A stretch of DNA of 64,000 bases, taken from an uncultured Endomicrobiia bacterium. Its GTDB lineage: Bacteria > Elusimicrobiota > Endomicrobiia > Endomicrobiales > Endomicrobiaceae. The position numbers and the translations under genes were made by a program. Location of the stretch: positions 124,001-188,000 of the forward strand of contig CALHWY010000012.1 of assembly GCA_938040055.1 (NCBI GenBank), written 5' to 3'. The notes beneath the pieces were generated by a model. That model searched no databases. It had not been told where the DNA came from and saw nothing but the letters and a program-made list of their open reading frames with translations. Below, one piece after another: positions 16,178 through 25,842 of this stretch. The first letter of the stretch is position 1. Each line of letters opens with the position of its first letter.

Positions 16178-16509
16178 AATTAAAAGATTTTGTTTTCCCC
16201 GATTTGGTCAAAAAAGGCCTGCATGATTTGAATTTAATTTTACAAGATGTGATAAAAGATTTACAGAAGATTCTTAACAACGGGCTTACTTTAAAAGATA
16301 ATTTTACCGGGCAATTTGTAGAGGTAGAGATATTTTCCGCCGGATTTGAAGTAAATATTGAGAATATTTATAAAAAGAAGATACCGGAAGGGTACCTTGT
16401 AATAAAGCAAAATAGCGGCGGGATAGTTTATGTCCCGCGGCCTTGGACTCAAGAAAAATTGTACTTTAGCGCAACAACAGCCGGAAGATATAAATTATTT
16501 ATATTTTAA
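16174..16509 (+). CDS. Small phage virion-associated protein of unknown function
   Basis: 111 residues from ATG 16174, chosen for its ATGA overlap with the stabiliser gene; an upstream in-frame ATG at 16123 would lie within that gene. The first half is helical and Lys-rich; the second half is beta-rich (EGYLVIKQNSGGIVYVPRPW). No family is recognised. A small tail or needle component is possible. Confidence 0.6.
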   Translation: MKLKDFVFPDLVKKGLHDLNLILQDVIKDLQKILNNGLTLKDNFTGQFVEVEIFSAGFEVNIENIYKKKIPEGYLVIKQNSGGIVYVPRPWTQEKLYFSATTAGRYKLFIF

Positions 16510-16529
16510 TTTTAGCAAGTGAGGAAAAA

Positions 16530-17441
16530 ATGAAATTATTAATGAAATTATTAAAATTTTGCTTACAACAGATCTATTGGTTTATAGCCCGCGGCCTAAA
16601 CGATTGGGGAAAAAAAGCGATGTACGAAAATCTGGCGCGGCCTTTTACGGGCTATGCCACAGGAATCGCGCCTATGGTTTTAGCTGCAATTATATCCGCG
16701 GCGGCAAGCGTTGCCGGTAGTGCTATGAGTGACCCTGGAAAACAAACAGTTTCGCAGGAATCAGCTTTATCTCCTGAACAAAAGGCAGCCATGCAGACAC
16801 TTTTACAATATGCGAAAACAGGCGAATTGGATGGCGTAAATACTAAAGGAATGTACAGCATAACTCCTGCTGAAGCGGCCGGACAAGATACATTAGTTAA
16901 TCTTCTTGCAGATGATCCTAAGTATTTTAACCAGGCCGGAAAAGAGTATTCAAAAACCTTAGATGACGGTTATAATCCTTATACTTCGCAATATTTTCAG
17001 GCGTACAAAAATAATACAATGAAAGAATTGGCATCCGCGGCAGACGCTTTAAATGCAAGTTTGGGCGCAAGCGGAAAGTTTTTCAGTACGAGCCGCGACA
17101 GGGCTTTGGCAGATTTGTATTCTAATGCGCAACGGAATTTAGATTCTACATTAGCAGGGTTATATGAGAAAAACATTGGCAGAAAATATAATGCTTCAGG
17201 GGCCTTAACAAACTTGCAAAATGCTATACAACAATATGATATCAACAAAATAAATGCTGCCAATACCTACGGCGGAGTAAACAGAAATTTACAAAAACAG
17301 CAATTGGCCGACAGAATGGGAGCTTATAGTGCCATTCTAAATAAAAATGTGGATTATTATACGCCTAAAGTAAGTTCTGGAGATGATAACAGTACTTGGA
17401 ATTCGATTATAACAGGCGGATTAAGCATGCTTAAAAAATAA
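16530..17441 (+). CDS. Probable internal virion (ejection) protein with membrane segment
   Basis: 303 residues, GTGAGGAA before the ATG. The first 30 residues are basic and hydrophobic. An Ala-rich hydrophobic segment (IAPMVLAAIISAAASVAGSAM, about residues 46-67) could insert into a membrane. The rest is Ala/Gln/Asn-rich and helical, as in ejection proteins released with phage DNA. It is followed by two further genes of the same kind. No family name can be given with certainty. Confidence 0.6.
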   Translation: MKLLMKLLKFCLQQIYWFIARGLNDWGKKAMYENLARPFTGYATGIAPMVLAAIISAAASVAGSAMSDPGKQTVSQESALSPEQKAAMQTLLQYAKTGELDGVNTKGMYSITPAEAAGQDTLVNLLADDPKYFNQAGKEYSKTLDDGYNPYTSQYFQAYKNNTMKELASAADALNASLGASGKFFSTSRDRALADLYSNAQRNLDSTLAGLYEKNIGRKYNASGALTNLQNAIQQYDINKINAANTYGGVNRNLQKQQLADRMGAYSAILNKNVDYYTPKVSSGDDNSTWNSIITGGLSMLKK

Positions 17442-17456
17442 AAAAGAGGTAAAAAA

Positions 17457-18371
17457 ATGGCAAACAGCATAGGTGATATGTACAGGGTTGCGGCAGCTAT
17501 GGGAGAAGATAAACGCAGAAATAGTCCTTTTACTGCACTTGCAAATGCTGTATCAATGATAGCAAATGCCTGGGCACAAAATAAGCAGATGCAAGCCCAA
17601 AACAGCGAGAAGCAACAACAGGCTTACATAGATAACCTTTTAAAACTTACGCAGATGAACGAAAGTGCAAACAGGATAAATTTTCAAAATGCGGTGAACA
17701 ATCAGGCTGTGGCGGACGGATATTTGTTCGGATACAATGCGAATCAGCCTGTTTTCGGAAATGGAGCGAGAATAGGAAAAGATGATAATGCTAATGGAAG
17801 CTTAAAAGATATTATTTCCGCTGCGGAAAATATCTATAACGGCTTATATACCCCACAAAAAAAATTGGGGGGTATCTTGGATAATAGTCAGACAAAAAAA
17901 CTATCCGCAAAGGTAAGGCTAGGCAATGGCGGCGCAGTTTATGATTTCAGCAATGCAGCTGAAGATAATAATGATCTTAAAAGGGCAAAATTAGAAGCTG
18001 AAATCAAAGCCATAGAAGCGCTTGCCGGGCAGAGAAAAACTGTTGTAAACAACTCATTGCCGAAAAGCAGACAAGATAAAAGCTATCAGAATGCAATTAA
18101 ATTACTGAATTCTTATGAAAAAATCGCAAAAGATGAGATGCTTAATGAAGATGTTTTGCGGGCAGCGAGGTTATACGCGCAAGAAATCCGCGGACAACTT
18201 GCGGATTATTTAAACACTCCCGACGAAGAAAAGGGTACGTTTGGATGGAGTTTGCCGGCTTACAGACTTGAAGAAGTAAAAGAACCGGGGTTATTCGGCA
18301 CAAAAACAAAATTAAAATTTGTTCCTATGGGAAATTCCGGCAAAGATAAAGATCCTTTGGGGTTATTTTAA
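17457..18371 (+). CDS. Probable internal virion protein, Gln/Asn-rich
   Basis: 304 residues, AAAAGAGG before the ATG. It starts MANSIGDMYRVAAAMGEDKRR and has a Gln/Asn-rich helical region (AQNKQMQAQNSEKQQQAY, residues about 40-57) and a basic C-terminal half. Inside the gene an ATACCCC/GGGGTAT inverted repeat with an A-rich loop lies at 17848-17874. The position between an ejection protein and the polyvalent giant suggests that it is packaged in the virion. Its stop overlaps the next start by one base. Confidence 0.6.
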   Translation: MANSIGDMYRVAAAMGEDKRRNSPFTALANAVSMIANAWAQNKQMQAQNSEKQQQAYIDNLLKLTQMNESANRINFQNAVNNQAVADGYLFGYNANQPVFGNGARIGKDDNANGSLKDIISAAENIYNGLYTPQKKLGGILDNSQTKKLSAKVRLGNGGAVYDFSNAAEDNNDLKRAKLEAEIKAIEALAGQRKTVVNNSLPKSRQDKSYQNAIKLLNSYEKIAKDEMLNEDVLRAARLYAQEIRGQLADYLNTPDEEKGTFGWSLPAYRLEEVKEPGLFGTKTKLKFVPMGNSGKDKDPLGLF

Positions 18372-21300
18372 TGAATTACACGGCTTTTGCAAAAAAAGTA
18401 AAAGAAAAATATCCACAGTACGGCGATTATGATGATATAAAATTAACAAAAGCTGTACTGCGGAAATATCCACAGTATGAAAGTCAGGTTACTTTTGATA
18501 CGCAGCCTTCGGTTTTATCTTCGGCTTTTAAAACGGCGGCAAAATCACTTATCCCTTCGGGGAACAGTATAAGTGAAATTGCTGAAAATGCTATGCCTGG
18601 CAACACTTTAACAAAAGGGATTGAAGCTTTTTCAAAGAACCCTTTACTTCCGGAAGGCATTACACCATGGGAAGGAATCGTTGAATTGGGGAAAAGTATT
18701 GCCCGCGGCGGTTTGGGTATAGGAAGCGGTGTGAATGAAGCTTTAATGCTTAGCGGCGATGCCGCCCGTATTGCGTCTGCCGGCGTGCCGTACAAGCCCT
18801 TGCAGGAATATATAAACCGCACAGGAAAACGGTTATCAGAAACGGGAAGAGTCGGAAGCGAATATTATGAAAATCTCGCGACGGAAAAGTTTGCCCCGAA
18901 TGAAAGAATATTTGAAGGGAGTTTTGAGGAAAACCCTTCTGTTTTAAGAGGTGTTGCGGCTATAGCGCAGGCATTGCCTTCGCTTGTTGCGGCGGTAGGT
19001 CTTGGAGCGGCAAGTGGCGGAAGCGCTTTGGTGCCGGCCGTAGGATTGGGATTGCTTGAAAGTAACTATAAGGAAGCTTATGACGCCTTAATAGAAAGAG
19101 GCGTCCCGGAAGAAGAAGCAAGAATCAGGGCTGTCGGATTAGCCGGCATAAACACGACAGCGAACAGCGCTTTGGAATATTTACCGTTGCAAAGGTTTAT
19201 TAAGGGCGGATCCGGAAGAGTGGGGCGCGATATTCTTGCAGGTATTGTAAGCGAAGGCGGCACGGAAGGCGCACAGACAGCGACACAGAATATTGTTGCG
19301 AAGCTCGGATATGAACCCACACGCAAACTTTCTGATGGAGTTATCGAAAGTATAATCGCCGGCGCAGGCTCCGGTGGTGTTGTCGGCGGTGTTGCCGGCG
19401 GCATGAAAGCAAGGCAAACACGGCAGAGATACGAAGCTGAAAGAGATGCGCGAATAAGTGAAATAGAACGCGAAGCCCAAGATGAAAGATACAGGGCAGA
19501 ACAGGAAGGAAGAATACAGGAAATAGAACAGCAGGCGGCGCAGGAAAGGTATGAAAATGAAAGATCTGCCCGCATAAGAGAAATAGAGAAGGAAGCGGCA
19601 CGGGATAAGTATATAAGAAACTTTGAAAGAGAAAAAGAAGAAAGGCTAAGAAGAATAAATCAGCCAGAGTATAATATTGAAACTGCCCCAGCCGAAAATG
19701 AATATATACCGATAAATGAAGATTCAGCGCCGGAAGCTGATGTGTCGGAAGAAGAAAATAAAAATACAAGGCGGCAGGAATTAAAGGAAGAAATTGAATA
19801 TTTAGTTGATGAGATAAACCACGGTGAAATCAATGAAAACGGCGAATCTTTTAATACATTGCCGGAAGCATTATATAACACGCTGAAAGGGCGGTTAAAT
19901 GATGCTATAAGCGAATACGAATCTTTTACACCGGAAATCATTGCGACTGCGGAAGAAACCCGCAAGGCACAAATAGATAAGGAAATTGATTCTTCCAGAG
20001 CGCAAAACTTTAAAAATATCATAGGTGGAAGGATAAAAATTCCCGCCAAAGGAAGCCCAAACCGCGGAGAATATGAAATGCTAAGTCCTCGTATCCGCAG
20101 AATATTTTTTACAAATAATGAAAATGCAATATCGTTTGATGAAGCCGAGCAATATTTGCAGTCCGCCGGCAACGATATGGGTATTTGGGATTATTTACAG
20201 AATTTTGAAAGAAATACGGCTAAGTACCGCCGTGCCAAAGTTAATATATACGCAAAAGAAGATGATGAACGGAATCCGAATATTTATTTTCGAAACGCTG
20301 ATAAAAAACAACTTGCAGAGGGCATAAAAGCAAATAACGTTACAGAAATACAAAAACTTAACAAAGAACTTTTTGGCGATGATGATTTGCGAATTGTAAA
20401 ATCTATACTTACTCCGGAAGGACAGGAAGCTTTAGGGCGGTATAAAGATGGAATGATTGATATTGTCGAAGGGCAGGCAAGTCCTAAAGATACTTTTTAC
20501 CATGAATCCGTACATAAATATATTGACATGTTTATGACTCCGGAAGAGCGAAAGGCTTTGTTTATGGCAGAATTTAGGCGTACAGGAATACGAAATAAAA
20601 CCAAGCTTGAAGACAGGATAGCTGAAGATTTTATTGAATTTGCGGCGGGACATCAGGGATTTTCCGGGCGAGTAAGAATGTTTTTTGCGAGATTGCTCGA
20701 AAGAATAAAGGGATTTTTTGGAAAAGAAAATAAAGTACGCAAAATGTATAACGATATTTTAAGCGGCAGAGCGGCAAGAACGCAGACAGGTAATGCCGGA
20801 AGCGTGAGAACTGTTGCGGTAAATAATGCGCCTTATATAGTTTCGTACCGCGGGAAAAACTTTGATTTTAAGAAGCTTGTTGATAAAATTACGAAGTATT
20901 TTGATGATGTACGGGCAGGGGATTATTCGCAACCGACTGTTGAATTGAAAGGTGTACCGGTAATTTTAAAAGCGGCAAAGCTTGTACAGGAAAAGACAGG
21001 GAAAGATATAAGGGGATATAAGCATATTTTAAATCTTTCTGACGTGCAACACATAATAAACGATCACCTGAACAAGGAAGGCGATATTACTGAAAGCGAT
21101 TTGCAAAATATTCCGAACATATTATTAAATCCTGACGAAGTAAATTTTCGGGAAGAAACAGAAGGAAAGCCCGCTACGATCGGATATAAGAAAAAAATGT
21201 CTGACGGTAACTATATTTATGTGGAGGCCGTATTAAATCCGAAAAGCAAAACACTTTCAAACAAAACTTTCTATAAAGAAGGGGCAAAAAAACCCCGTTC

Positions 21301-24112
21301 GCCGCGCAGTATAACTGAAAGTCCTACTGCTCTACGTCCGCAGTCTTTTCAGACTGCCCCGACAACTATTAAGGGCAACAATAATATAGCAGAAAAAGAA
21401 AACGATGTCAAGTTCCGCGTTGCACCTGAAGCAGATCATAATAAATTTAAAAACTCAAAAATAGTTAATGCAGTTCAGCGCTCTATCGGAAGCAAGCAGG
21501 CACAGGTATTTAAAATAGAGCAGCGATGGGATAATATTATCCGGGAAATGGAAAAAAGGGGAATAACGAGCTATGAAGATAATGTTACTCTGTTTAATTA
21601 TTACGATGATCCCCGCAAATATCCTCTTCCTTTAGCATTAAAAAATAAACTCGGAGAAAACCTTCTAAGTGAAATACTTGAATTTAAAAAGATGTTGACA
21701 AATGAACAACTACAACGCGGACTTCTTGATAACCCGTGGAAAGATGAAGAATATATGAGAAGATATGTAGTAAATTCCGATGGCAGTGAATTAAGCGCCT
21801 TACAACTTTTGCGGCTGAAAGAATCACAGCCGTGGACGCACAGGCCCGAAACTGAAGAAGAAATAGCAAAACAGCTGACCAAAGAAAAGCAAAAATTAAA
21901 AGAATTGAAGGGGAAAAATCAAACTGACGGGGTAAAGAGGGTATCGAAATTTATTGAAGATAATATTAAGGAGTTAACGAGAATATTAAGTGAATACAGA
22001 GATCAAAGAAACTTAAATAAAAAACTATCCTCAATAACAGGCGGCAGTTTGCCGGTTAGAGTAAGCAGAAGCGGCGGGACAAGCGGAAGCCTTTCCGTTA
22101 AAAACAAATTTAATGTTCATCGATTGTCAAAGACTGCGGACGAAAGTGACAAGCAGTTTGCAAAGTTGGGCATGAAAATAAATCGTAATTTCGTTGATGT
22201 TATGGCGAATACTGTAAGTTATATTTCTAATATTACCGGCAATTATGACTTTATAGATGTCCTGCGCCGGCAGGGTAAACAAGGCGATATTTCCGGAGTT
22301 GTGGAAGTTTATGATCCGAAAGAGTATCGGGAAAAGAAGCAAAAATTTTTAGATGACGCAAAAGCCTTGGTAAACAACATATTTGAAAAAGCCAGGGAAG
22401 AAAAGATTATAAGTGAAAAAGAATATCAAGATTTCACCAAAGATATAGCAACAGAAAAAAGAGCATTGTTAAGGCGCTTAACTGATACTCGTAAAATTTT
22501 TCAAGCAGAGATTAGGGAAAAAGATTTTACTGAGCAGAGCGATAGAATAAAAGAACTGGCAGAAATGGATAGCATTCTGAAAGCAATAAAAGACCAAAGT
22601 TTAAAGGACATAAAATATTTATGTGCCTCTACAAAAGAAAAACACAAAGCAACAAAAGAAAAAATCAACTCTTATGCCAAACGACAAATAGATGGCATAA
22701 AAGAAAACGCTAAAAAAGATCTTGCGCAAGAAGTAAAAAGAATCTCTCTTAAAGCCGCAGAGTTAAAAGAAGCTGGTTATGATTGGCCGGAAGATGTAAT
22801 AATTAAGCAACAGCTTCAGGGATTGATGTTTGATGCTACTTCTAAAAATGCGATAGATAGATACTTTAAACATTTGAAACCATCTTCTCTGGAAGACGCC
22901 GTGCGCGCACTGAAACTATTCCAGGCAACTTTTGATTTGTTCCAGCTAGCGGAAGTCGCCCGGCAAAGATTTGGCCTTGCCGGATTTAAGGGCTTGCTTG
23001 GGCTACCGTGGAAAGTGAGTGAAAAAGATTTTTACGACAATGCAATAAAGGCAATTGAAAGGGGCCTTGTACTTGGTAAAAACGAAGATATTGCTATTGA
23101 TTTGATAAAAAGAATGGGTAAACCTATAATAGAAAAAGAAACCAGCGATTTCGGAAGAATTTTAAGTAAACTAAATGATAAAGCTGGGCAAAACGCTGTG
23201 GCAAAAAAAATTAAATCATTAATTGCCGCCCTTGAAGATTTTCAATGGAAAACTGTTGTGCCGAACACAAAACTTATAATGTGGCAGGAATTAAGTAAAA
23301 AATATAGAGAAAAATATCCGCAGTATGATACCGAAGAAGCGGAAACGCTTGCGGCGGAAACTGTAAACGATTTTTTTCAGGGAATAAACTGGGACAGATT
23401 GATGGCAAAAAACAGTACAGCCGGCAAACTGTTAAATCGTAACAGGTTGCGCAACCTTCGTTATGCTTTCTTTGGGCCTGATAGACTTGCGGCGGTTGCT
23501 TCCCGCGTATCAAAAACATTTTCCGGCCCGAATAAGGCGGAATATGCGAAAGCTCATTTACGCGGAATGCTTATGATTTTATTGTTGCAAAGTGTTCTGC
23601 AATTTGCATTAACCGGGCATTTCCCAGATGAAAACCGGAAAGGCAACGAACTCGATTTAGAAATTCCATTTATAACTGATAAAAAAGGAAATCCTATAGC
23701 CATAAATATTGGCGGCACTACCCTTGAACCGTTGAGATTTATAAATAAGCCGGGGCGGTATATAATGAACAAAGAAGGCGCATTGCCGCGTATGTTTGGT
23801 GTCGGAGTGAAAGATTATCATCAGCCGGAGACATTTTTTGAAGAAATATGGCAGGTTGTACCGCTTCCTTTTGCGCTCCAAAATCTTGCAGGGCATGCTT
23901 TTCAGGATCCAAAGAAACCCGCGGCGGGCGATACAGATTTTCCAACTTCAGTATTACAGGCCGGATCTGAGTTTGTGGGAATACCAACTACATTCCGATC
24001 CGGAAAAAACAAGGAAGCAACTTTTATTGATATGATAAAAGGCGATGCAACTTTGTATCAATATATTCGCAGCAAAGATTTAAAAAAACAAAAGCGTAGA
24101 ATAAAATTGTAA
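18371..24112 (+). CDS. Giant phage polyvalent protein: zincin, PBECR nuclease and LPD-like C-terminus
   Basis: 1913 residues, probably injected with phage DNA. N-terminus: two KYPQY-type motifs (about 13-38) known from ejection proteins. Ala/Gly-rich hydrophobic segments lie at about 195-285 and 325-345. A charged coil of three to four 20-residue repeats spans about 345-430 (unit like RYEAERDARISEIEREAQDE). A metalloprotease motif HESVH is at 711-715 with a likely third ligand in AEDF near 752. At about 870-965 the segment from GYKHILNLSDVQ to NKTFYKEG resembles the phage Barnase-EndoU-ColicinE5/D-RelE (PBECR) toxin-like nuclease. Long helical regions follow, then a C-terminal polyvalent-protein-associated domain with a membrane helix near 1729-1750. 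Such proteins are thought to protect incoming DNA and attack host targets. Start overlaps the previous stop (TAATG). Confidence 0.8.
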   Translation: MNYTAFAKKVKEKYPQYGDYDDIKLTKAVLRKYPQYESQVTFDTQPSVLSSAFKTAAKSLIPSGNSISEIAENAMPGNTLTKGIEAFSKNPLLPEGITPWEGIVELGKSIARGGLGIGSGVNEALMLSGDAARIASAGVPYKPLQEYINRTGKRLSETGRVGSEYYENLATEKFAPNERIFEGSFEENPSVLRGVAAIAQALPSLVAAVGLGAASGGSALVPAVGLGLLESNYKEAYDALIERGVPEEEARIRAVGLAGINTTANSALEYLPLQRFIKGGSGRVGRDILAGIVSEGGTEGAQTATQNIVAKLGYEPTRKLSDGVIESIIAGAGSGGVVGGVAGGMKARQTRQRYEAERDARISEIEREAQDERYRAEQEGRIQEIEQQAAQERYENERSARIREIEKEAARDKYIRNFEREKEERLRRINQPEYNIETAPAENEYIPINEDSAPEADVSEEENKNTRRQELKEEIEYLVDEINHGEINENGESFNTLPEALYNTLKGRLNDAISEYESFTPEIIATAEETRKAQIDKEIDSSRAQNFKNIIGGRIKIPAKGSPNRGEYEMLSPRIRRIFFTNNENAISFDEAEQYLQSAGNDMGIWDYLQNFERNTAKYRRAKVNIYAKEDDERNPNIYFRNADKKQLAEGIKANNVTEIQKLNKELFGDDDLRIVKSILTPEGQEALGRYKDGMIDIVEGQASPKDTFYHESVHKYIDMFMTPEERKALFMAEFRRTGIRNKTKLEDRIAEDFIEFAAGHQGFSGRVRMFFARLLERIKGFFGKENKVRKMYNDILSGRAARTQTGNAGSVRTVAVNNAPYIVSYRGKNFDFKKLVDKITKYFDDVRAGDYSQPTVELKGVPVILKAAKLVQEKTGKDIRGYKHILNLSDVQHIINDHLNKEGDITESDLQNIPNILLNPDEVNFREETEGKPATIGYKKKMSDGNYIYVEAVLNPKSKTLSNKTFYKEGAKKPRSPRSITESPTALRPQSFQTAPTTIKGNNNIAEKENDVKFRVAPEADHNKFKNSKIVNAVQRSIGSKQAQVFKIEQRWDNIIREMEKRGITSYEDNVTLFNYYDDPRKYPLPLALKNKLGENLLSEILEFKKMLTNEQLQRGLLDNPWKDEEYMRRYVVNSDGSELSALQLLRLKESQPWTHRPETEEEIAKQLTKEKQKLKELKGKNQTDGVKRVSKFIEDNIKELTRILSEYRDQRNLNKKLSSITGGSLPVRVSRSGGTSGSLSVKNKFNVHRLSKTADESDKQFAKLGMKINRNFVDVMANTVSYISNITGNYDFIDVLRRQGKQGDISGVVEVYDPKEYREKKQKFLDDAKALVNNIFEKAREEKIISEKEYQDFTKDIATEKRALLRRLTDTRKIFQAEIREKDFTEQSDRIKELAEMDSILKAIKDQSLKDIKYLCASTKEKHKATKEKINSYAKRQIDGIKENAKKDLAQEVKRISLKAAELKEAGYDWPEDVIIKQQLQGLMFDATSKNAIDRYFKHLKPSSLEDAVRALKLFQATFDLFQLAEVARQRFGLAGFKGLLGLPWKVSEKDFYDNAIKAIERGLVLGKNEDIAIDLIKRMGKPIIEKETSDFGRILSKLNDKAGQNAVAKKIKSLIAALEDFQWKTVVPNTKLIMWQELSKKYREKYPQYDTEEAETLAAETVNDFFQGINWDRLMAKNSTAGKLLNRNRLRNLRYAFFGPDRLAAVASRVSKTFSGPNKAEYAKAHLRGMLMILLLQSVLQFALTGHFPDENRKGNELDLEIPFITDKKGNPIAINIGGTTLEPLRFINKPGRYIMNKEGALPRMFGVGVKDYHQPETFFEEIWQVVPLPFALQNLAGHAFQDPKKPAAGDTDFPTSVLQAGSEFVGIPTTFRSGKNKEATFIDMIKGDATLYQYIRSKDLKKQKRRIKL

Positions 24113-24125
24113 TTACCTTATTGCC

Positions 24126-24154
24126 TTGACTATAATTATGAAATTAAGTATTAT
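24126..24154 (+). promoter_or_regulatory. Sigma-70-type promoter at the right prophage border
   Basis: TTGACT (24126-24131), a 17-base spacer, then TATTAT (24149-24154). Transcription would start near 24161 and run through a leader of about 175 bases into the decarboxylase gene. Confidence 0.65.
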
Positions 24155-24231
24155 TATCTGAAAAAAAATAACGCCTTTTGTGGTAACAACTAGGTAACAG
24201 TGTGCCGCAATCACAGGCAAAACAAGACAAA

Positions 24232-24319
24232 GCCCGGCAATCATTTTGAGAAGAGAAAAAATCAAAGGATTGAAAAATCAATAAGTTTTGATTTTATATA
24301 TAAATATCTTCTACCGGGC
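24232..24319 (+). promoter_or_regulatory. Structured leader RNA before the decarboxylase gene
   Basis: Three nested stems: GCCCGG (24232-24237) with CCGGGC (24314-24319), AGAAGA (24249-24254) with TCTTCT (24307-24312), and AAAATCAAA (24258-24266) with TTTGATTTT (24287-24295), capped by ATTG/CAAT. A T-rich run (ATTTTATTTTTT) follows the outer stem, as in a transcription attenuator. The start codon at 24338 lacks a Shine-Dalgarno site. The fold suggests control by attenuation or a ligand; no known riboswitch class is recognised. Confidence 0.5.
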
Positions 24320-24337
24320 ATTTTATTTTTTAATAAT

Positions 24338-25822
24338 ATGAAAAAACAATCTAAATCATCATTGGCGCGTCATTCAAAAGCCCCTCTTTTCGACACTCTT
24401 ATGGGACACGCGGAAAGAAACGTAATCTCTTTTCATTGTCCCGGACACAAAAACGGAAGAAGCATAGATAAGGAGCTTAAAGATTATACCGGCGAGGAAG
24501 TATATAAATTTGACGTCACGGTATTTGACGAAGTCGATTCCCTGCATGATCCGGTCGGCCCTATAAAGAAAGCGCAGGAGCTTATGGCCGACGCCTATAA
24601 AGTCAAAAACTCTTTTTTTCTGGTTAACGGCACGTCGGTGGGAAATATGGCGATGTTTCTTGCGGCCTGCGATCCGGGCGATTCCGTTATAGTTTCGAGA
24701 AGTTCGCATAAATCCATAATGGCGGGCGTGATATTGTCGGGCGTATGGCCGATCTGGATACAGCCGAAGATAGACCAGAATTTAGACATCATTTTCAACA
24801 CTTCATACGACCAGGTAAAAGAAGCCCTGGACCGTTATCCCGAAGCCAAAGCCGTTTTCATAACAAGCCCCACATATAACGGAATAGTGCCGGATCTTGC
24901 CAAGATAACCGATTTATGCCACAGGCGCGGAAAAATCGTAATGATTGACGAAGCTCACGGGCCTCATCTGGCGTTCAATAAAAATCTTCCCCAGTCGGCG
25001 GTCAATGCCGGCGCGGATCTTTGCGTCCAGTCTACGCATAAAATATTGTCAGCCTTGTCTCAAGGCTCGGTTCTCCACTGCAATAATTCGAAATTTATCG
25101 ATATAAACAGGGTTAAAAAAGTGGTTTCAATGCTTCAGACTACAAGCCCTAATTATCTTACTCTCGCTTCCATCGATCTTGCCAGAAGACAGGCTGTCGT
25201 GCACGGAGCGGAGATGTTGGATAAAGTCATTGAATCCTGCGAATGGGGACGCTCTTATATTAACGGCGATATTTCTTCAATGAAATGTCTTACAAGACCT
25301 GAAATAAAAAAACTGGGCTATGATCTGGATTTAACGAAAATGACGGTAAACGTGACAAAAACGGGACTTTCCGGATATGAAATAGAAAGCATTCTCGCCA
25401 AAGAGTATAATATTCAGCTGGACTATGCCGATATATTCAATCTTGTAGCGATTTCAGGCATAGGAACCGAAAAATCCGACGTCGAAGCTTTTGTTAAAGC
25501 TCTTAAGGAAATCAGCGGAAAATATCACGGAAAGCAGAAAAACTGGATTTTACGGATTCCTTCGCTCGCCACGGAAATGGTTATGGCGCCGAGAGACGTA
25601 TATCTTTCCAATAATACGAAAAGACTTTCGTTAAAAAAGGCTGTCGGGCATGTGGCGGCGCAGACTCTTACTCCTTACCCGCCCGGAATTCCGGTTGTTA
25701 TTCCGGGAGAGCGCATAACGCAGGAAATATGCGATTATCTTATTGATATGTCCTCAAAGGACATAAGAATAAGCGGACAGGAAACTGAAATGCTTAAAAC
25801 CGTAAAGGTATTTACAAATTAA
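24338..25822 (+). CDS. PLP-dependent Orn/Lys/Arg decarboxylase family enzyme
   Basis: 494 residues from ATG 24338; a longer frame from GTG 24200 would run through the leader structure and is unlikely. The fold-type I layout is clear: FHCPGHKNGR near the start, NGTSVGNMAMFLAACDPGDSVIVSRSSHKS, MIDEAHGPHLAF, and the PLP lysine at residue 235 in STHKILSALSQGS. The C-terminal domain has PYPPGIPVVIPGE, typical of the family. The enzyme removes CO2 from arginine, lysine or ornithine, giving agmatine, cadaverine or putrescine; the substrate cannot be read from sequence. The size matches the short Bacillus YaaO/SpeA-type members. Confidence 0.88.
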   Translation: MKKQSKSSLARHSKAPLFDTLMGHAERNVISFHCPGHKNGRSIDKELKDYTGEEVYKFDVTVFDEVDSLHDPVGPIKKAQELMADAYKVKNSFFLVNGTSVGNMAMFLAACDPGDSVIVSRSSHKSIMAGVILSGVWPIWIQPKIDQNLDIIFNTSYDQVKEALDRYPEAKAVFITSPTYNGIVPDLAKITDLCHRRGKIVMIDEAHGPHLAFNKNLPQSAVNAGADLCVQSTHKILSALSQGSVLHCNNSKFIDINRVKKVVSMLQTTSPNYLTLASIDLARRQAVVHGAEMLDKVIESCEWGRSYINGDISSMKCLTRPEIKKLGYDLDLTKMTVNVTKTGLSGYEIESILAKEYNIQLDYADIFNLVAISGIGTEKSDVEAFVKALKEISGKYHGKQKNWILRIPSLATEMVMAPRDVYLSNNTKRLSLKKAVGHVAAQTLTPYPPGIPVVIPGERITQEICDYLIDMSSKDIRISGQETEMLKTVKVFTN

Positions 25823-25842
25823 AGACGAATAAGGAGTTTAAA

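Larger units (their letters stand above)
2..24112 (+). mobile_element. Prophage, replication and morphogenesis modules (left end outside window)
   Basis: An uninterrupted + strand run of phage genes with 1-17 base overlaps and strong Shine-Dalgarno sites. The order is replication/early genes, terminases, portal, scaffold, capsid, adaptor, tail and stabiliser proteins, internal virion proteins and a giant polyvalent protein. A P22-like portal and gp10-like stabiliser with no tape-measure or tail-tube genes point to a short-tailed phage. No integrase, repressor or obvious attachment site is seen; these may lie left of the window. The right end is placed at the stop of the giant gene, because the next gene is a host-type decarboxylase with its own promoter. 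Whether the element is intact or active cannot be told. Confidence 0.93.

Noticed and set aside
17848..17874. ATACCCC...GGGGTAT inverted repeat as a terminator
   Set aside because: It lies inside an intact coding frame and lacks a T-run on either side.
24200..24337. Extended decarboxylase start from GTG 24200
   Set aside because: It would translate the structured leader; the family's N-terminus fits ATG 24338.
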